DNA from: Streptomyces indicus
GTDB taxonomy: Bacteria > Actinomycetota > Actinomycetes > Streptomycetales > Streptomycetaceae
NCBI RefSeq assembly: GCF_900100315.1
Contig: NZ_FNFF01000004.1
Location: 372,001 to 436,000, forward strand
Direction: 5' to 3'
DNA: 64,000 nucleotides
The notes beneath the pieces were generated by a model. It saw only the letters and a list, made by a program, of their open reading frames with translations, made no database searches and was not told where the DNA came from. Positions within the stretch are counted from its first letter, which is position 1; each line of letters begins with the position of its first letter. Below are positions 17,286 to 26,382 of this stretch, in pieces. Made by a program: the position numbers and the translations under genes.

Positions 17286-18028
17286 TGACGCGCAATGTGG
17301 TGATCAGTGGTGGGGGTACGGGGATCGGGCGCGCGGCCGCCCAGGTCTTCGCGGCGGACGGGGACCGGGTGCTGCTGCTCGGGCGGCGGCGGGAGGTCCT
17401 GGAGAAGGCGGGGGTGCCGGGCGCCCTCACGTATGCCGCCGACCTGGCGGAGCCCGAACAGGTGCGGGGCGTCCGGGAGTTCGTGGCCGCCGAGCTGGAC
17501 GGGCGGGTCGATGTGCTGATCCACAGCGCCGGCGGGAACGGAGGTCTGGAACCGGCGCCCGAGAGCGAGGACCCGCTCGACGCGGTCGCCCACGCCTGGA
17601 GCGTCAACTTCCGGATCAACACGCTCACGGCCGCCCTGCTCACCGAGGCGCTGCGCGAGCAGCTGGCCGCTCCGGGCGGCCGGGTGCTGTTCCTCAGCTC
17701 CATCGCCGCCTACCGCGGGTCGGGTTCGGGTGCGTACGCCGGGGCCAAGGCCGCGCTGCACCCGTATGCCCACGACCTCGCGCGCGAGCTCGGGCCGCGC
17801 GGCGTCACCGTGAACCTGGTGGCGCCCGGCTATGTCGAGGACACCGAGTTCTTCGGCGCGGGCATGCCCGCGGAGCGGCGGGCGGCGCGGATCGCGGAGA
17901 CCTCCACCGGGCGTGCGGGCACCCCCGAGGACGTGGCACAGACGCTGCACTGGCTCGCCTCGCCCGCCGCCGGCCACATCACCTCACAGGTGATCCAGGT
18001 CAACGGCGGGGCGGAGCGCGGGCATTGA
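17285..18028 (+). CDS. Short-chain dehydrogenase/reductase
   Basis: A 247-aa NAD(P)-dependent classical SDR. It shows the dinucleotide loop SGGGTGIGRAAA, an Asn-Gly-like motif replaced by HSAGGNGG, the catalytic Ser in LFLSSIAAYRG and the Tyr-x-x-x-Lys pair in GAYAGAKAALH. The end GHITSQVIQVNGG is typical of FabG-like enzymes. Substrate is unknown. The GRRREV pattern after the second strand suggests NADP(H) preference (inference). Confidence 0.9.
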   Translation: MTRNVVISGGGTGIGRAAAQVFAADGDRVLLLGRRREVLEKAGVPGALTYAADLAEPEQVRGVREFVAAELDGRVDVLIHSAGGNGGLEPAPESEDPLDAVAHAWSVNFRINTLTAALLTEALREQLAAPGGRVLFLSSIAAYRGSGSGAYAGAKAALHPYAHDLARELGPRGVTVNLVAPGYVEDTEFFGAGMPAERRAARIAETSTGRAGTPEDVAQTLHWLASPAAGHITSQVIQVNGGAERGH

Positions 18029-18067
18029 GCACCTGACCCGCGCCCGGCTTCGCGACCGTACGGAACC

Positions 18068-18095
18068 GGCCGCCTCCGCCCGCACGGAGGCGGCC
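18068..18095. terminator. Bidirectional terminator between SDR and MscS genes
   Basis: A perfect 11-bp stem, GGCCGCCTCCG with CGGAGGCGGCC, between convergent genes. Confidence 0.75.
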
Positions 18096-18117
18096 TCAGG
18101 CGCGTCCGCGCCGGGCC

Positions 18118-19212
18118 TCAGCCGCGCCCCGTCCGCGGGGAGGACCCGTCCGGTGCGGAGTGGTCCGCCGAGCCGTTCGGATGGGGTGCGGCGAACGAGG
18201 TCATGATGCGCGGCAGGGCGTACGGATGGTTGTCGGCGAGCCAGCCGATGAGCTGCTCGCGCACCGTCACCCGCACCGTCCAGATGTCGTCCGCGTCCTT
18301 GGCCGTGGCCAGGGCGCGGACCTGGATCGTGGTCGGGGTGGTGTCGGTGACCGCGAGGCCCCAGTCGCGCCCGTCCCACGCCTTGCACTCGCGCAGGATG
18401 TCGTGGAGCTTCTGGCGCATCTCGTGCACCGGCGCCGAGTGGTCGAGGTGGAAGAAGACGGTGCCGGTCATCTGGGCGCCGCCGCGCGACCAGTTCTCGA
18501 AGGGCTTCGAGGTGAAGTACGAGACCGGCATGGTGATCCGGCGCTCGTCCCAGGTGCGCACGGTCAGGAAGGTGAGCGTGATCTCGTCGACCGTGCCCCA
18601 CTCGCCGTCCACGACCACGGTGTCGCCGAGGCGCACCATGTCGCCGAACGCGATCTGGAACCCGGCGAAGAGGTTGCCGAGGGTCGACTGGGCGGCGATA
18701 CCGGCGACGATGCCGAGCACGCCGGCGGAGGCCAGCATCGAGGTCCCGACCGTGCGCATCGCCGGGAAGGTCAGCAGCATGGCGGCCGCCGCCACGACGC
18801 CGACCACCGCGGTGACCACGCGCATGATCAGGCTCACCTGGGTGCGCACCCTGCGCAGCCGGGCCGGGTCGTGGCTGCGCGCGGCGTACCGCGCGTAGGT
18901 GGACTCGACCACCGCCGCGGCGATCCGCACCACCAGCCAGGCGCAGGACCCGATGAGGAGCAGCGTGAGCACCTGGCCGATGCCCGCCTCATGGTCCTCG
19001 AGCACCTTCATCTCGCGGTACGTGCCGCGCAACAGGGCGATGAGCAGCACGCATTGCAGCGGTATGCGGCAGCGGCGCAGCAGACCCCACAGCGGAGTCT
19101 GCGGGTTGCGGGCGTCGACACGACGCAGCAGACGGTCGGCGAGCCATCCGATGGCCAGCGTGACGACCACGGCGGCGCCGATGACGATCAACGGTCGCAG
19201 CACGTTCTCCAT
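18118..19212 (-). CDS. MscS-family mechanosensitive ion channel
   Basis: A 364-aa small-conductance mechanosensitive channel that releases solutes on osmotic downshock. It has N-terminal membrane helices, then the pore helix TM3 (AGVLGIVAGIAAQSTLGNL), and the beta domain beginning AFGDMVRLGDTVVVDGEWG with TVDEITLTFLTVRTWDERRI. An alpha/beta C-terminal cage and a disordered tail follow. ATG 19212 has GGAGGC upstream. It is divergent from the next gene with only 30 bp between starts. Confidence 0.93.
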   Translation of the reverse strand: MENVLRPLIVIGAAVVVTLAIGWLADRLLRRVDARNPQTPLWGLLRRCRIPLQCVLLIALLRGTYREMKVLEDHEAGIGQVLTLLLIGSCAWLVVRIAAAVVESTYARYAARSHDPARLRRVRTQVSLIMRVVTAVVGVVAAAAMLLTFPAMRTVGTSMLASAGVLGIVAGIAAQSTLGNLFAGFQIAFGDMVRLGDTVVVDGEWGTVDEITLTFLTVRTWDERRITMPVSYFTSKPFENWSRGGAQMTGTVFFHLDHSAPVHEMRQKLHDILRECKAWDGRDWGLAVTDTTPTTIQVRALATAKDADDIWTVRVTVREQLIGWLADNHPYALPRIMTSFAAPHPNGSADHSAPDGSSPRTGRG

Positions 19213-19230
19213 GCCTCCGAGAGTAGGTGG

Positions 19231-19243
19231 CACGATGGCCTCA
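19231..19243 (+). promoter_or_regulatory. -10 box CACGAT for leaderless hydrolase transcript
   Basis: CACGAT (19231-19236) ends 6 nt before the ATG. The flanking TGGCACGATGGC is identical to that before the gene at 35792. Confidence 0.55.
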
Positions 19244-19812
19244 TGAACATCGTGCTTTTCCATTCCGTCTACGGCCTGCGCCCCGCCGTGCATGCCGCCG
19301 CGGAGCGTCTGAGGGCGGCCGGTCATCAGGTGCACGTACCCGATCTCTACGAGGGCAAGACCGCGGACGACGTGGAGGAAGCCAGGAAGATCAAAGACGG
19401 GATCGGCACGGACGAGCTGCTCCGTCGTGCCGTGGCCGCCGCCGCCCCGCACTCGGAGAGCGGACTCGTCTACGCCGGGTTCTCGCTCGGCGCGGCCCTC
19501 GCGCAGAATGTCGCGCTCGCCGACGAGAAGGCCCGCGGCCTGCTGCTTCTGCACGGCACCTCGGACCTCCCTGAGGACGCCTCCGTGGACGAGCTGCCGG
19601 TGCAGCTGCACGTGGCCGAGCCGGACCCCTTCGAGCCGGACGACTGGCTGAGCGCCTGGTACCTGAACATGCGCAAGGCCGGCGCCGATGTGGAGATCTT
19701 CCGCTATCGCGGCGCCGGGCACCTCTACACCGACCCGGAGCTGCCGGACTACGACGCCGATGCGGCGGAGCAGACCTGGCAGGTGGCGCTGGGGTTCCTG
19801 GAGACGCTCTAG
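19243..19812 (+). CDS. Dienelactone-hydrolase-like alpha/beta hydrolase
   Basis: A 189-aa minimal alpha/beta hydrolase. The nucleophile elbow is GFSLGAA, Asp comes from the VAEPDPFEPDD loop and the catalytic His from GAGHLYTD. The start IVLFHSVYGLRP is the usual oxyanion strand. The order and spacing match the DLH family, but a Ser rather than Cys nucleophile makes a general esterase/lipase role possible. It stands alone, convergent with the kinase gene. Confidence 0.85.
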   Translation: MNIVLFHSVYGLRPAVHAAAERLRAAGHQVHVPDLYEGKTADDVEEARKIKDGIGTDELLRRAVAAAAPHSESGLVYAGFSLGAALAQNVALADEKARGLLLLHGTSDLPEDASVDELPVQLHVAEPDPFEPDDWLSAWYLNMRKAGADVEIFRYRGAGHLYTDPELPDYDADAAEQTWQVALGFLETL

Positions 19813-19855
19813 GAGCTTGGGCCCGGACGGGTGGTGGAGGCGGGGACGGCCCGGG

Positions 19856-21499
19856 TCAGTCGCGCCGGCAGGTGCCCGACGGAGCCGACGCCGGCGGGTA
19901 GCACTGGAGGTCGAAGTCGGCCGGATAGCGGCTGACGAAGCGGCCCACGCACTGGTTCCGGTCCGTCAGGCCCCGCTCGGCGCAGTACGCGAGGGCCGCG
20001 CGGCCGTCCTGGAACGGGCCCGTGTAGAACACCCAGAACCCGGGCCTGAGCGAGGCGTAGTCGTCGCTGAGCACGTACGAGGCGTTCGGCACGGTCTCCC
20101 GCAGCTTCGCAAGGCGCGCGTCGCGGGCCGCCGTACCGCTCGACTCCGGCTCGGAGTGCAGCATCGCCACCCAGCGGCCCGCGGCCGGGATCGGGTCCGC
20201 TGATCCGGTGGGCGGCGGGCTGTCCGACGGTTTGCCGGAGGGGTCCTCCTGCGAGGGGGGCCGGTCCTGTGCCGAGTCCCGCGCGGAGGACCCGGACTCC
20301 GGGGAAGCGCCGCCGGCGGTGCCCCCGCCCTTCCCTTCCGCGCCCGCGCCGCCCTCCTCGCGCAGCGAGAACACCAGCGCCGTCGCCGCCACCACCGCCA
20401 CGGCCACCGCGACGGCCGCGACGATCACGGGGGTACGGCTCGCGCGACGCCGGGACGCGGGCTCGGGCGCGGTCGGCGCCGAGGCGTGCGGGCCGTCGGT
20501 ACGGGTGGGCGCGGACGGGTCGGCGCCGCCGGTCTGCGGGGGGAGGGACGGCGTGGGCGCGGGTGGCGGCGGCGGGAGCGCCGGTGTGTGCGCCGTGAGC
20601 GTAGGTGCCTGGGCCGTCGGATCTCCCGGGTGCGGGGCCGGCTCGCGCCCCGCCGCCACCTCGGCCAGCATCGCGTCGAGCCGTTCCGCGTCGGGCCGCG
20701 CCGCCGGATCCCGTACGAGAAGGGCCTCGAGCACCGGGGTCAGCGGGCCAGAGCGGACCGGCGGGGGCGGCTGCTCGTCGAGCACGGCGGCCAGCGTGGC
20801 GAACGTCGTGCCGCGGCGCAGCGGCGAGACGCCCTCGACCGCCGTGTACAGGACGAGGCCGAGCGACCACAGGTCGGAGGACGGATCGCCGTCGGCGCCG
20901 CGGATGCGCTCGGGGGCCATGTACTCCGGGGAGCCGACCATCTCGCCGGTCTGGGTGAGGGAGCTGGAACCCTGGAGGGCGGCGATGCCGAAGTCCGTGA
21001 GCACCGCCCGGGGCGCGCCGGCCTGCTCGCCCGGGCCGCCGCGGGTGTCCTCGCAGAGCATGACGTTCGCGGGCTTCACGTCGCGGTGCTGGATCCCCGC
21101 CGCGTGCGCGGCACGCAGTGCGGAGAGCACCTGGCGGCCCACGCGCGCGGCCTCGACGGGCGTCAACGGCCCGTCGGCCAGGCGGTCCTGGAGCGTCCGG
21201 CCGCTCAGGAGCTCCATCACGATCCAGGGGTGGGCCGCGCCCTCGGGCTGAAGGACCTGGTGGATGGTCACCACATGGGGGTGGCTGAGCCGCGCGAGCG
21301 CCCGCGCCTCGCGCAGCACCCGTTCGCGCAGCAGGGTGTTCTGCTCGACGAACGCGGGGTCGAGTGCCCGTACTTCCTTGAGCGCCACCTCGCGGTCGAG
21401 CGCCGTGTCGCGGGCGCGCCACACCGTGCCCATGCCGCCGCGGCCGGCGCGCGCGATGAGCTCGAAGCGGCCGTCGATGATGTCACCGGGAGCACTCAC
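19856..21499 (-). CDS. Membrane Ser/Thr protein kinase (PknB-like) with SPOR-like extracellular domain
   Basis: A 547-aa Hanks-type kinase. All key residues are present: glycine loop GRGGMGTVW, Lys41, catalytic HRDVKPANVM (Asp140), DFGIA and GSPEYMAPER. A Pro-rich juxtamembrane stretch (~280-355) leads to one membrane helix (VIVAAVAVAVAVVAATALVF). Outside are a Gly/Ser linker and a ~105-residue domain with WVAMLHSEP, FWVFYTGPF, AALAYC and four Cys residues, which resembles a SPOR-type peptidoglycan-binding fold. PASTA repeats are absent. The ligand is unknown; glycan sensing is inference. Confidence 0.92.
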   Translation of the reverse strand: MSAPGDIIDGRFELIARAGRGGMGTVWRARDTALDREVALKEVRALDPAFVEQNTLLRERVLREARALARLSHPHVVTIHQVLQPEGAAHPWIVMELLSGRTLQDRLADGPLTPVEAARVGRQVLSALRAAHAAGIQHRDVKPANVMLCEDTRGGPGEQAGAPRAVLTDFGIAALQGSSSLTQTGEMVGSPEYMAPERIRGADGDPSSDLWSLGLVLYTAVEGVSPLRRGTTFATLAAVLDEQPPPPVRSGPLTPVLEALLVRDPAARPDAERLDAMLAEVAAGREPAPHPGDPTAQAPTLTAHTPALPPPPPAPTPSLPPQTGGADPSAPTRTDGPHASAPTAPEPASRRRASRTPVIVAAVAVAVAVVAATALVFSLREEGGAGAEGKGGGTAGGASPESGSSARDSAQDRPPSQEDPSGKPSDSPPPTGSADPIPAAGRWVAMLHSEPESSGTAARDARLAKLRETVPNASYVLSDDYASLRPGFWVFYTGPFQDGRAALAYCAERGLTDRNQCVGRFVSRYPADFDLQCYPPASAPSGTCRRD

Positions 21500-21667
21500 T
21501 GAAGTTCCCCGTCCCCCTCTGCCCCGTCTGTCGGAGCCCAGAGTAGAGGGGAGCGGGGAGAGTCACGCAGGGCGGTGGCCCGAGGCACCGCAGGGTGGTG
21601 GCCCGAGGTCACGCGCGATGGTGCCCCCGGGCCGGGCCGGGTCCGGGATCAGGACCAGGCTCCAGGG

Positions 21668-22654
21668 TCAGGCGCGGTACGCCGCCCAGCTGTCCTGCAT
21701 GCGCTTGGCCTGGCCGACCGTGAACTGGTACATGCAGCTGTCGTACGTGTAGTCCATGAAGTTGTGGATCGGGTCCACGCCCGGCTTGCGGGTGCAGGAG
21801 TCCTGACCCTCGGGGCAGGCGAAGGCCGGCTCCTTCTCGGCCGCGGTGTCGTCGACGTAGTCGCCCTTGCCGCTGCATCCGCCCTGGAACGTGTGGTACA
21901 GCCCCATCCAGTGGCCGACCTCGTGGGTGCCGGTGTCGCCCTCGTTGTAGTTGGCCGCCGAGCCGCCCGGCAGAGAGGAGTCCAGGACGACCACGCCGTC
22001 GTCGGTGGGGTTGGAGTTGTACGAGGACGGGAAGGTGGCCCAGCCCAGCAGGCCGCCGCCGAGCTTCGCGGTGTAGAAGTTCAGCGCGTCGGCGCCGCCC
22101 TTGCGCAGCGAGGACTTCATCGCCTTCTCGGCCGCCGAGCCCGGCTGGATGCCGTTGTACCAGGAGGCGTTGTCGGTGTAGTCGGTGCCGGCCAGCGCGA
22201 ACTGGAAGCCGGAGTCCGCGTTGCCGGTGCCCTGGCCGCCGAACCCGGCGTTCAGGACGTCGAGTTGGTTGGCGATGTCGGTGGCCGTGAGCTTGCCGGT
22301 CTCCCCGTCGTGGACGACGTGGAAGTACACCGGAATCGTGGTGGTGGCCGCGGCCGAGGTGCGCTGTCCGCTCGCGCGCAGGCGGTCGAGTCTGCGCTGC
22401 AGGTCCGCGTCCATGGCCTGGGCCTTGGCCGCGCTGACCTCGTTGGGCTCGTGCGCGTGCGCGGCGCCCGCCTTGGTCTCGCGGGCGGCGCTGACACCCT
22501 GGTCCTCGCACTCTGCCGTTGTGGGGGCGGCAGGTGCGGCGGTGGCGGCGCCGCTGGGGGCGGAGAGCGGTGCCAGCATCAGGGTTCCGGCCACCACGGC
22601 GGTGGAGAGCAGCCGGCCCCGCGTGCGGGGGGATATGCGGGCGAAGGGGAGCAT
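21668..22654 (-). CDS. Secreted zinc metalloprotease (M43, pappalysin-like)
   Basis: A 328-aa exported protease. The signal peptide covers residues ~1-40 (basic start, hydrophobic core, Ala-rich end). The zinc motif [11 protein letters not shown] and the downstream Met-turn [11 protein letters not shown] are typical of the M43 metzincins. Cysteines near [10 protein letters not shown] and [10 protein letters not shown] suggest disulfides. The propeptide probably spans to about residue 105. GAGGAG precedes the ATG. Targets are unknown; related enzymes digest extracellular protein. Confidence 0.9.
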   Translation of the reverse strand: MLPFARISPRTRGRLLSTAVVAGTLMLAPLSAPSGAATAAPAAPTTAECEDQGVSAARETKAGAAHAHEPNEVSAAKAQAMDADLQRRLDRLRASGQRTSAAATTTIPVYFHVVHDGETGKLTATDIANQLDVLNAGFGGQGTGNADSGFQFALAGTDYTDNASWYNGIQPGSAAEKAMKSSLRKGGADALNFYTAKLGGGLLGWATFPSSYNSNPTDDGVVVLDSSLPGGSAANYNEGDTGTHEVGHWMGLYHTFQGGCSGKGDYVDDTAAEKEPAFACPEGQDSCTRKPGVDPIHNFMDYTYDSCMYQFTVGQAKRMQDSWAAYRA

Positions 22655-22845
22655 GACGGACTCCTCGCGAAAGCGACAGGTGGGGAGACAGGGAGGGAAT
22701 TCCTCGCTGCCGCGGGGAGATTACGTGGCCATGTCAGGCCTTGAGGAGCGTGGAACTGGACCGATGAAGTGTCCGGTGAATCGGGCCAAGCGGGAGAAAA
22801 TCTTCTGTGGCCTTCGAGGTTTGAGACAGGAAAGCAACAACAGGA
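22655..22845. other. Upstream region of the metalloprotease gene
   Basis: About 190 bp of leader and promoter sequence for the minus-strand protease, with AT-richer patches (GAGAAAATC, GAGACAGGAAAG). I see no clear promoter pair and no gene. Confidence 0.4.
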
Positions 22846-22904
22846 GTCACGGGGGCGGGTGGTGTGTCCGGGTTCGCGGCCCGGACGTCACCACCCGCCG
22901 TGAC
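22846..22904 (-). terminator. Long hairpin downstream of phoD
   Basis: Arms GTCACGG...CGGGTGGTG and CACCACCCGCCGTGAC enclose a second stem, GTCCGGG-TTCGCGG-CCCGGAC. It lies 48 bp beyond the phoD stop codon and before the protease promoter region. Confidence 0.75.
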
Positions 22905-22951
22905 GCTGTGATCTGTTCTTAACGCGCAGACGAGTGGCCGGAATTGACCGT

Positions 22952-24631
22952 TCAGGCCACCGGCCGGTCCGCGCGTTCGACCTTCTGCGTCCCGCCGGCC
23001 GTCCGGTACGAGCGGGCCCACTTCGCGGTCGCGCCCGCGTCGGTCTTGTCGGAGAGGACGAAGTAGTCCATCTGCGCCCGCGCCGGTGTGACGTCGAGGA
23101 TCCCGTAGCCGTGGCTGTCCATGTCCAGCCACTTCACATGGCGGTTGGCCGCCTTGATGGCGCCGACCGCGACCAAGGACACGGTGTGCGGGGCCACGCC
23201 CAGGATGTCGTCGATGTTGTCCGAGGTGACCGAGGTGACCACGAATTCGGTCGCGGCCGATTTCGAGAAGGGGTACGTGGCGGCCCTGAGCGGGACGTCG
23301 TTGGCCCACGCCATGTGGATGTCGCCGGTCAGGAACACCGTGTCTTTGATGCCGCGGTCCGTCAGGTGCGCGAGCAGTTCACGGCGGTCGTCGGTGTAGC
23401 CGTCCCACTGGTCGACGTTGACCGCGAGCCCTTCCTTCGGCAGCCCCAGCAACTCCGCCAGCGGGCCCAGGAGATGGGCCGGTACGGAACCGAAGGCCAT
23501 CGGCGAGATCATCACCGACGTCCCGACCAGCTTCCACTGCGCCTGCGACCGGCTCAGGCCGTCCTTCAGCCAGTCCAGCTGCGCCCGGCCGGTGATCGTA
23601 CGGTCCGGGTCGTCCACCTTGCCGCTGCCGATGCCCGCCTGCTGGTCGCGGAAGGAGCGCAGGTCGAGCAGGTGCAGATCGGCGAGTTTGCCGTAGCGGA
23701 TCCGCCGGTAGACCGTGCCCTCGGTGGCGGGCCGCACCGGCATCCACTCGAAGTAGGCCTGCTTGGCGGCCCGTACGCGGTCCGCGTACGCACCCTCCGT
23801 GCCGGGCGTGTGGTTCTCGGCGCCGCCCGACCAGGCGTCGTTGGCCACCTCGTGGTCGTCCCAGATCGCGATCACCGGGTGGCGCGCGTGCACCGCCTGG
23901 AGGTCCGCGTCGGTCTTGTAGTGGCCGTGCCGCAGCCGGTAGTCGGCGAGGGTGAGGATCTCGTGCGCCGGCTGCTGCGCCCGCAGGACCTCGTCGGTCG
24001 CGGGGTAACCGCCGCTCGCGTACTCGTAGATGTAGTCGCCGAGGTGCAGCACCGCGTCCAGGTCCTGGCGCGCGGCGAGATGGCGGTACGCGGAGAAGTA
24101 GCCCGCTTCGTAGTTGGCGCAGGACACCACGCCGAAGCGGACGCCGGCGGCCGCGGCGTCGTACGCGGGGGTCGTGCGCGTACGGCCGGTCGCCGAGGTC
24201 GTGGGGCCGCAGACGAAGCGGAAGTAGTAGTCGGTGGCGGGTATGAGGCCGCGGACGTCCGCCTTGACCGTGTGGTCGGAGGCGGCCCGCGCGGTCACCG
24301 TGCCCTGCGCGACGATCCGGGCGAAGGACTTGTCCTCGGCGAGCTCCCAGCGCACCTCGGTGTCCTCGCCGAGTCCGGAACCGGGAGTGGCCGCGGGTAT
24401 CGGCGTCACGCGCGTCCACAGCAGTACGCCGTCGGGCAGCGGGTCGCCGGAGGCCACCCCGTGCAGGAAGGCGGGGGCCTGCGCGACGGCCTGCGCGGGC
24501 AGGGCACCGGCCGCGAGCGGGGCGGCGACGGCGGCGGTCGCGGCGGCCTTGACGACCGTACGGCGACGGGGAGTTGAGGCGGTGGTGGGCTCCTGCGGAG
24601 CCTGGAGTCTACTGGTCACGAGGGCCGACAT
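22952..24631 (-). CDS. phoD: PhoD-type alkaline phosphatase/phosphodiesterase
   Basis: A 559-aa Tat-exported calcium/iron-dependent phosphatase that recovers phosphate from organic esters. The Tat signal has the twin arginines in [13 protein letters not shown]. Metal-site segments are [32 protein letters not shown] and [11 protein letters not shown]. An N-terminal Fn3-like domain precedes the catalytic domain. In Streptomyces phoD is part of the PhoP regulon; I do not see a convincing PHO box here. A 12-bp palindrome abuts the start codon. Confidence 0.94.
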   Translation of the reverse strand: MSALVTSRLQAPQEPTTASTPRRRTVVKAAATAAVAAPLAAGALPAQAVAQAPAFLHGVASGDPLPDGVLLWTRVTPIPAATPGSGLGEDTEVRWELAEDKSFARIVAQGTVTARAASDHTVKADVRGLIPATDYYFRFVCGPTTSATGRTRTTPAYDAAAAGVRFGVVSCANYEAGYFSAYRHLAARQDLDAVLHLGDYIYEYASGGYPATDEVLRAQQPAHEILTLADYRLRHGHYKTDADLQAVHARHPVIAIWDDHEVANDAWSGGAENHTPGTEGAYADRVRAAKQAYFEWMPVRPATEGTVYRRIRYGKLADLHLLDLRSFRDQQAGIGSGKVDDPDRTITGRAQLDWLKDGLSRSQAQWKLVGTSVMISPMAFGSVPAHLLGPLAELLGLPKEGLAVNVDQWDGYTDDRRELLAHLTDRGIKDTVFLTGDIHMAWANDVPLRAATYPFSKSAATEFVVTSVTSDNIDDILGVAPHTVSLVAVGAIKAANRHVKWLDMDSHGYGILDVTPARAQMDYFVLSDKTDAGATAKWARSYRTAGGTQKVERADRPVA

Positions 24632-24643
24632 TACTGATCAGTA
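24632..24643. promoter_or_regulatory. 12-bp perfect palindrome at the phoD start
   Basis: TACTGATCAGTA lies directly upstream of the phoD ATG, with no space for a ribosome site. It may be an operator or part of a leaderless start. Confidence 0.4.
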
Positions 24644-24647
24644 CGCG

Positions 24648-24686
24648 CGAAGAGCGGGCGAACCGTGAAAGTTCGCCCGCTCTTCG
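24648..24686 (-). terminator. Terminator downstream of the DsbA-like gene
   Basis: A perfect 16-bp stem, CGAAGAGCGGGCGAAC with GTTCGCCCGCTCTTCG, and a 7-base loop. Confidence 0.85.
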
Positions 24687-24693
24687 GCTGCGC

Positions 24694-24768
24694 GTCGACT
24701 CAGGACACGTCGACTCAGGACCTGTCGGCTCAGGACATGCCGACTCAGGACATGCCGACTCAGGACAT
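24694..24768. repeat. Five tandem 15-bp repeats
   Basis: Units are GTCGACTCAGGACAC, then variants ending GCCGACTCAGGACAT twice. They sit between the stop of the DsbA-like gene (ending at 24780) and its terminator. Confidence 0.95.
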
Positions 24769-24779
24769 GCGGACCGGCC

Positions 24780-25577
24780 CTACTTGGTCACACCCGCCGT
24801 CTTCAGCGCGGCTTCCCAGCCCGCCACGTCCGAAGGCGTCTCGATCCGCTTGTCGTTGATCTTGATCGTCGGCGTGCCGGTGACGTCGTCGGCGTTCTGG
24901 AAGGCGTCGCTCATCTTCATCGCCCAGGGGTCGTACGTGCCGTTCCTGACGTCCTTCTGGAAGTCCTTGTTGTTCTTGAGCGCGTCCACCGAGTTCGCCA
25001 CCTTGATCAGGTAGTCGTCGTCGGCGAACTCGTCGCTGGACTCCGAGGGGTGGTACTCCTTCGAGTACAGCGCCGACTTGTAGTCGAGGAAGGCCTCCGG
25101 GCTGACGTTCAGGGCCGCGCCCATCGCGCTCAGCGCGTTCTTCGAACCCTCGCCGGACAGGTTCCCGTCGAGGAAGGTGCCGATGGTGAACGACAGCTTG
25201 TAGTCGCCGTCCTCCATGCCCTTGTTGATCGCCTCGCCGATCGTCTGCTCCATCGAGGCGCAGGCCGGGCAGCGGGCGTCCTCGTAGAGGTGGACGGTGT
25301 TCTTCTTCGCGTCGCCGATGGTCACGGTCGAGCCGTTCTCACCGGAGGCGTTCGCGGGCACGACCACCTTGGCCTCGGCCGCCTTGTCCCAGCCGCTGGG
25401 CTCGTTGGCCTGCATGATCAGGAAGCCGGCGCCGGCCGCGACGGCGAGGACGCCGACCACGCTCACGCCGACGATGACCTGCCGGCGTGCCTTGTCCTTC
25501 TTGGCCTGCCGCTCCCGCTCGGCCCGCAGCCGCTCGCGGGCCGCTGCCTTGGACGCCTGGCTGTTGCGCTTGCTCAT
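24780..25577 (-). CDS. DsbA/thioredoxin-fold membrane-anchored protein (paralogue 1)
   Basis: A 265-aa thiol-disulfide protein with a charged N-terminal tail (RERLRAERERQAKKDKARR), one membrane helix (VIVGVSVVGVLAVAAGAGFLI), and an extracytoplasmic thioredoxin-like domain. The active site is CPAC in EDARCPACASMEQ, and the cis-Pro loop is GTPTIKIND. It probably assists disulfide formation in secreted proteins. ATG 25577 is chosen for its GGAGA site. A paralogue lies at 62321, next to lgt. Confidence 0.9.
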   Translation of the reverse strand: MSKRNSQASKAAARERLRAERERQAKKDKARRQVIVGVSVVGVLAVAAGAGFLIMQANEPSGWDKAAEAKVVVPANASGENGSTVTIGDAKKNTVHLYEDARCPACASMEQTIGEAINKGMEDGDYKLSFTIGTFLDGNLSGEGSKNALSAMGAALNVSPEAFLDYKSALYSKEYHPSESSDEFADDDYLIKVANSVDALKNNKDFQKDVRNGTYDPWAMKMSDAFQNADDVTGTPTIKINDKRIETPSDVAGWEAALKTAGVTK

Positions 25578-25623
25578 GACTCGATCTCCGTTGAAAAAAG
25601 GGTGGATTCGCTTGACCGGTGGC

Positions 25624-26307
25624 TCAGAGAGCAGCCGGGCGAGGCGGTCCACGCCGGCCCACGCAGTGGGCGATGAGCAGCGGAGAGAGAGGGCGGGTCT
25701 GCTGGGCGGTGCGCACGACGCGGCGTACCGGGGCGGGCTGCGCGGTGACCGCGGCCACCGCGACCGCGAGCGGCCGGAAGGCCACCGCGACCATGGCGCG
25801 CACCAGCTGGGCGAAGGCCTGCTCGCCGCGGCGCAGCCAGGCCGCGGCGCCCAGACCGATCACGACATGGGCCGCGAGCAGGAACCAGGCGGCCGAGGGG
25901 TCGGCCGAGGCGAGCAGCTCGGCGGCGGGGCGCGGACCCGCGCCCGTGACCTGCGCGAGCGAGGCGCCCATCTCGGAGCCGCCGCACAGGACGTCGAGTC
26001 CGAAGGAGCGCAGGGTGCCGGCGATCGGGCCGCCGGTCTCGCCGTAACAGACGTGCTGGCCGGTGGTGAAGACCGTGTCGGCGGCCAGTTCGAGCGGCAC
26101 CACGAGCGCCGCGATCGACCAGAAGCCGCGCTCGCGTCCGGCGAGCAGATACGCGAGCAGGAACACGCCGCCGGCCACCGCGGCGACCGTGCCGAGCGGC
26201 AGCGGGACCTTTGAGAGCAGCACGTGGGAAGCCGCGGACAGCGTCACGACCAGAGCCGTGAACAGCGCCGCCCGCAGCACCCTCGGCTGCGTCCCCGATA
26301 TGTCCAT
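25624..26307 (-). CDS. Integral membrane protein of unknown function
   Basis: A 227-aa protein with about four to five hydrophobic segments (residues ~11-30, 38-55, 63-80, 140-158 and 170-190) and a Cys-Gly pair of loops (VCYGETGG, VLCGGSEMG) between them. The C-terminal ~35 residues are basic and Pro/Arg-rich. It lies 46 bp upstream of the DsbA-like gene on the same strand, so the two may be cotranscribed. The loop cysteines could be DsbA substrates or electron partners, which is speculation. Confidence 0.75.
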   Translation of the reverse strand: MDISGTQPRVLRAALFTALVVTLSAASHVLLSKVPLPLGTVAAVAGGVFLLAYLLAGRERGFWSIAALVVPLELAADTVFTTGQHVCYGETGGPIAGTLRSFGLDVLCGGSEMGASLAQVTGAGPRPAAELLASADPSAAWFLLAAHVVIGLGAAAWLRRGEQAFAQLVRAMVAVAFRPLAVAVAAVTAQPAPVRRVVRTAQQTRPLSPLLIAHCVGRRGPPRPAAL

Positions 26308-26382
26308 CGCTGCGAGTCTGCCAGACGGATAAGTAAAGGTCGGCTCAGGGTTTCCTGTGAAGGGCCCCGGGCTGCCGGACCC

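Noticed and set aside
24694-24768. CRISPR-like array
   Set aside because: Units are contiguous 15-mers without spacers, and no cas gene is present.
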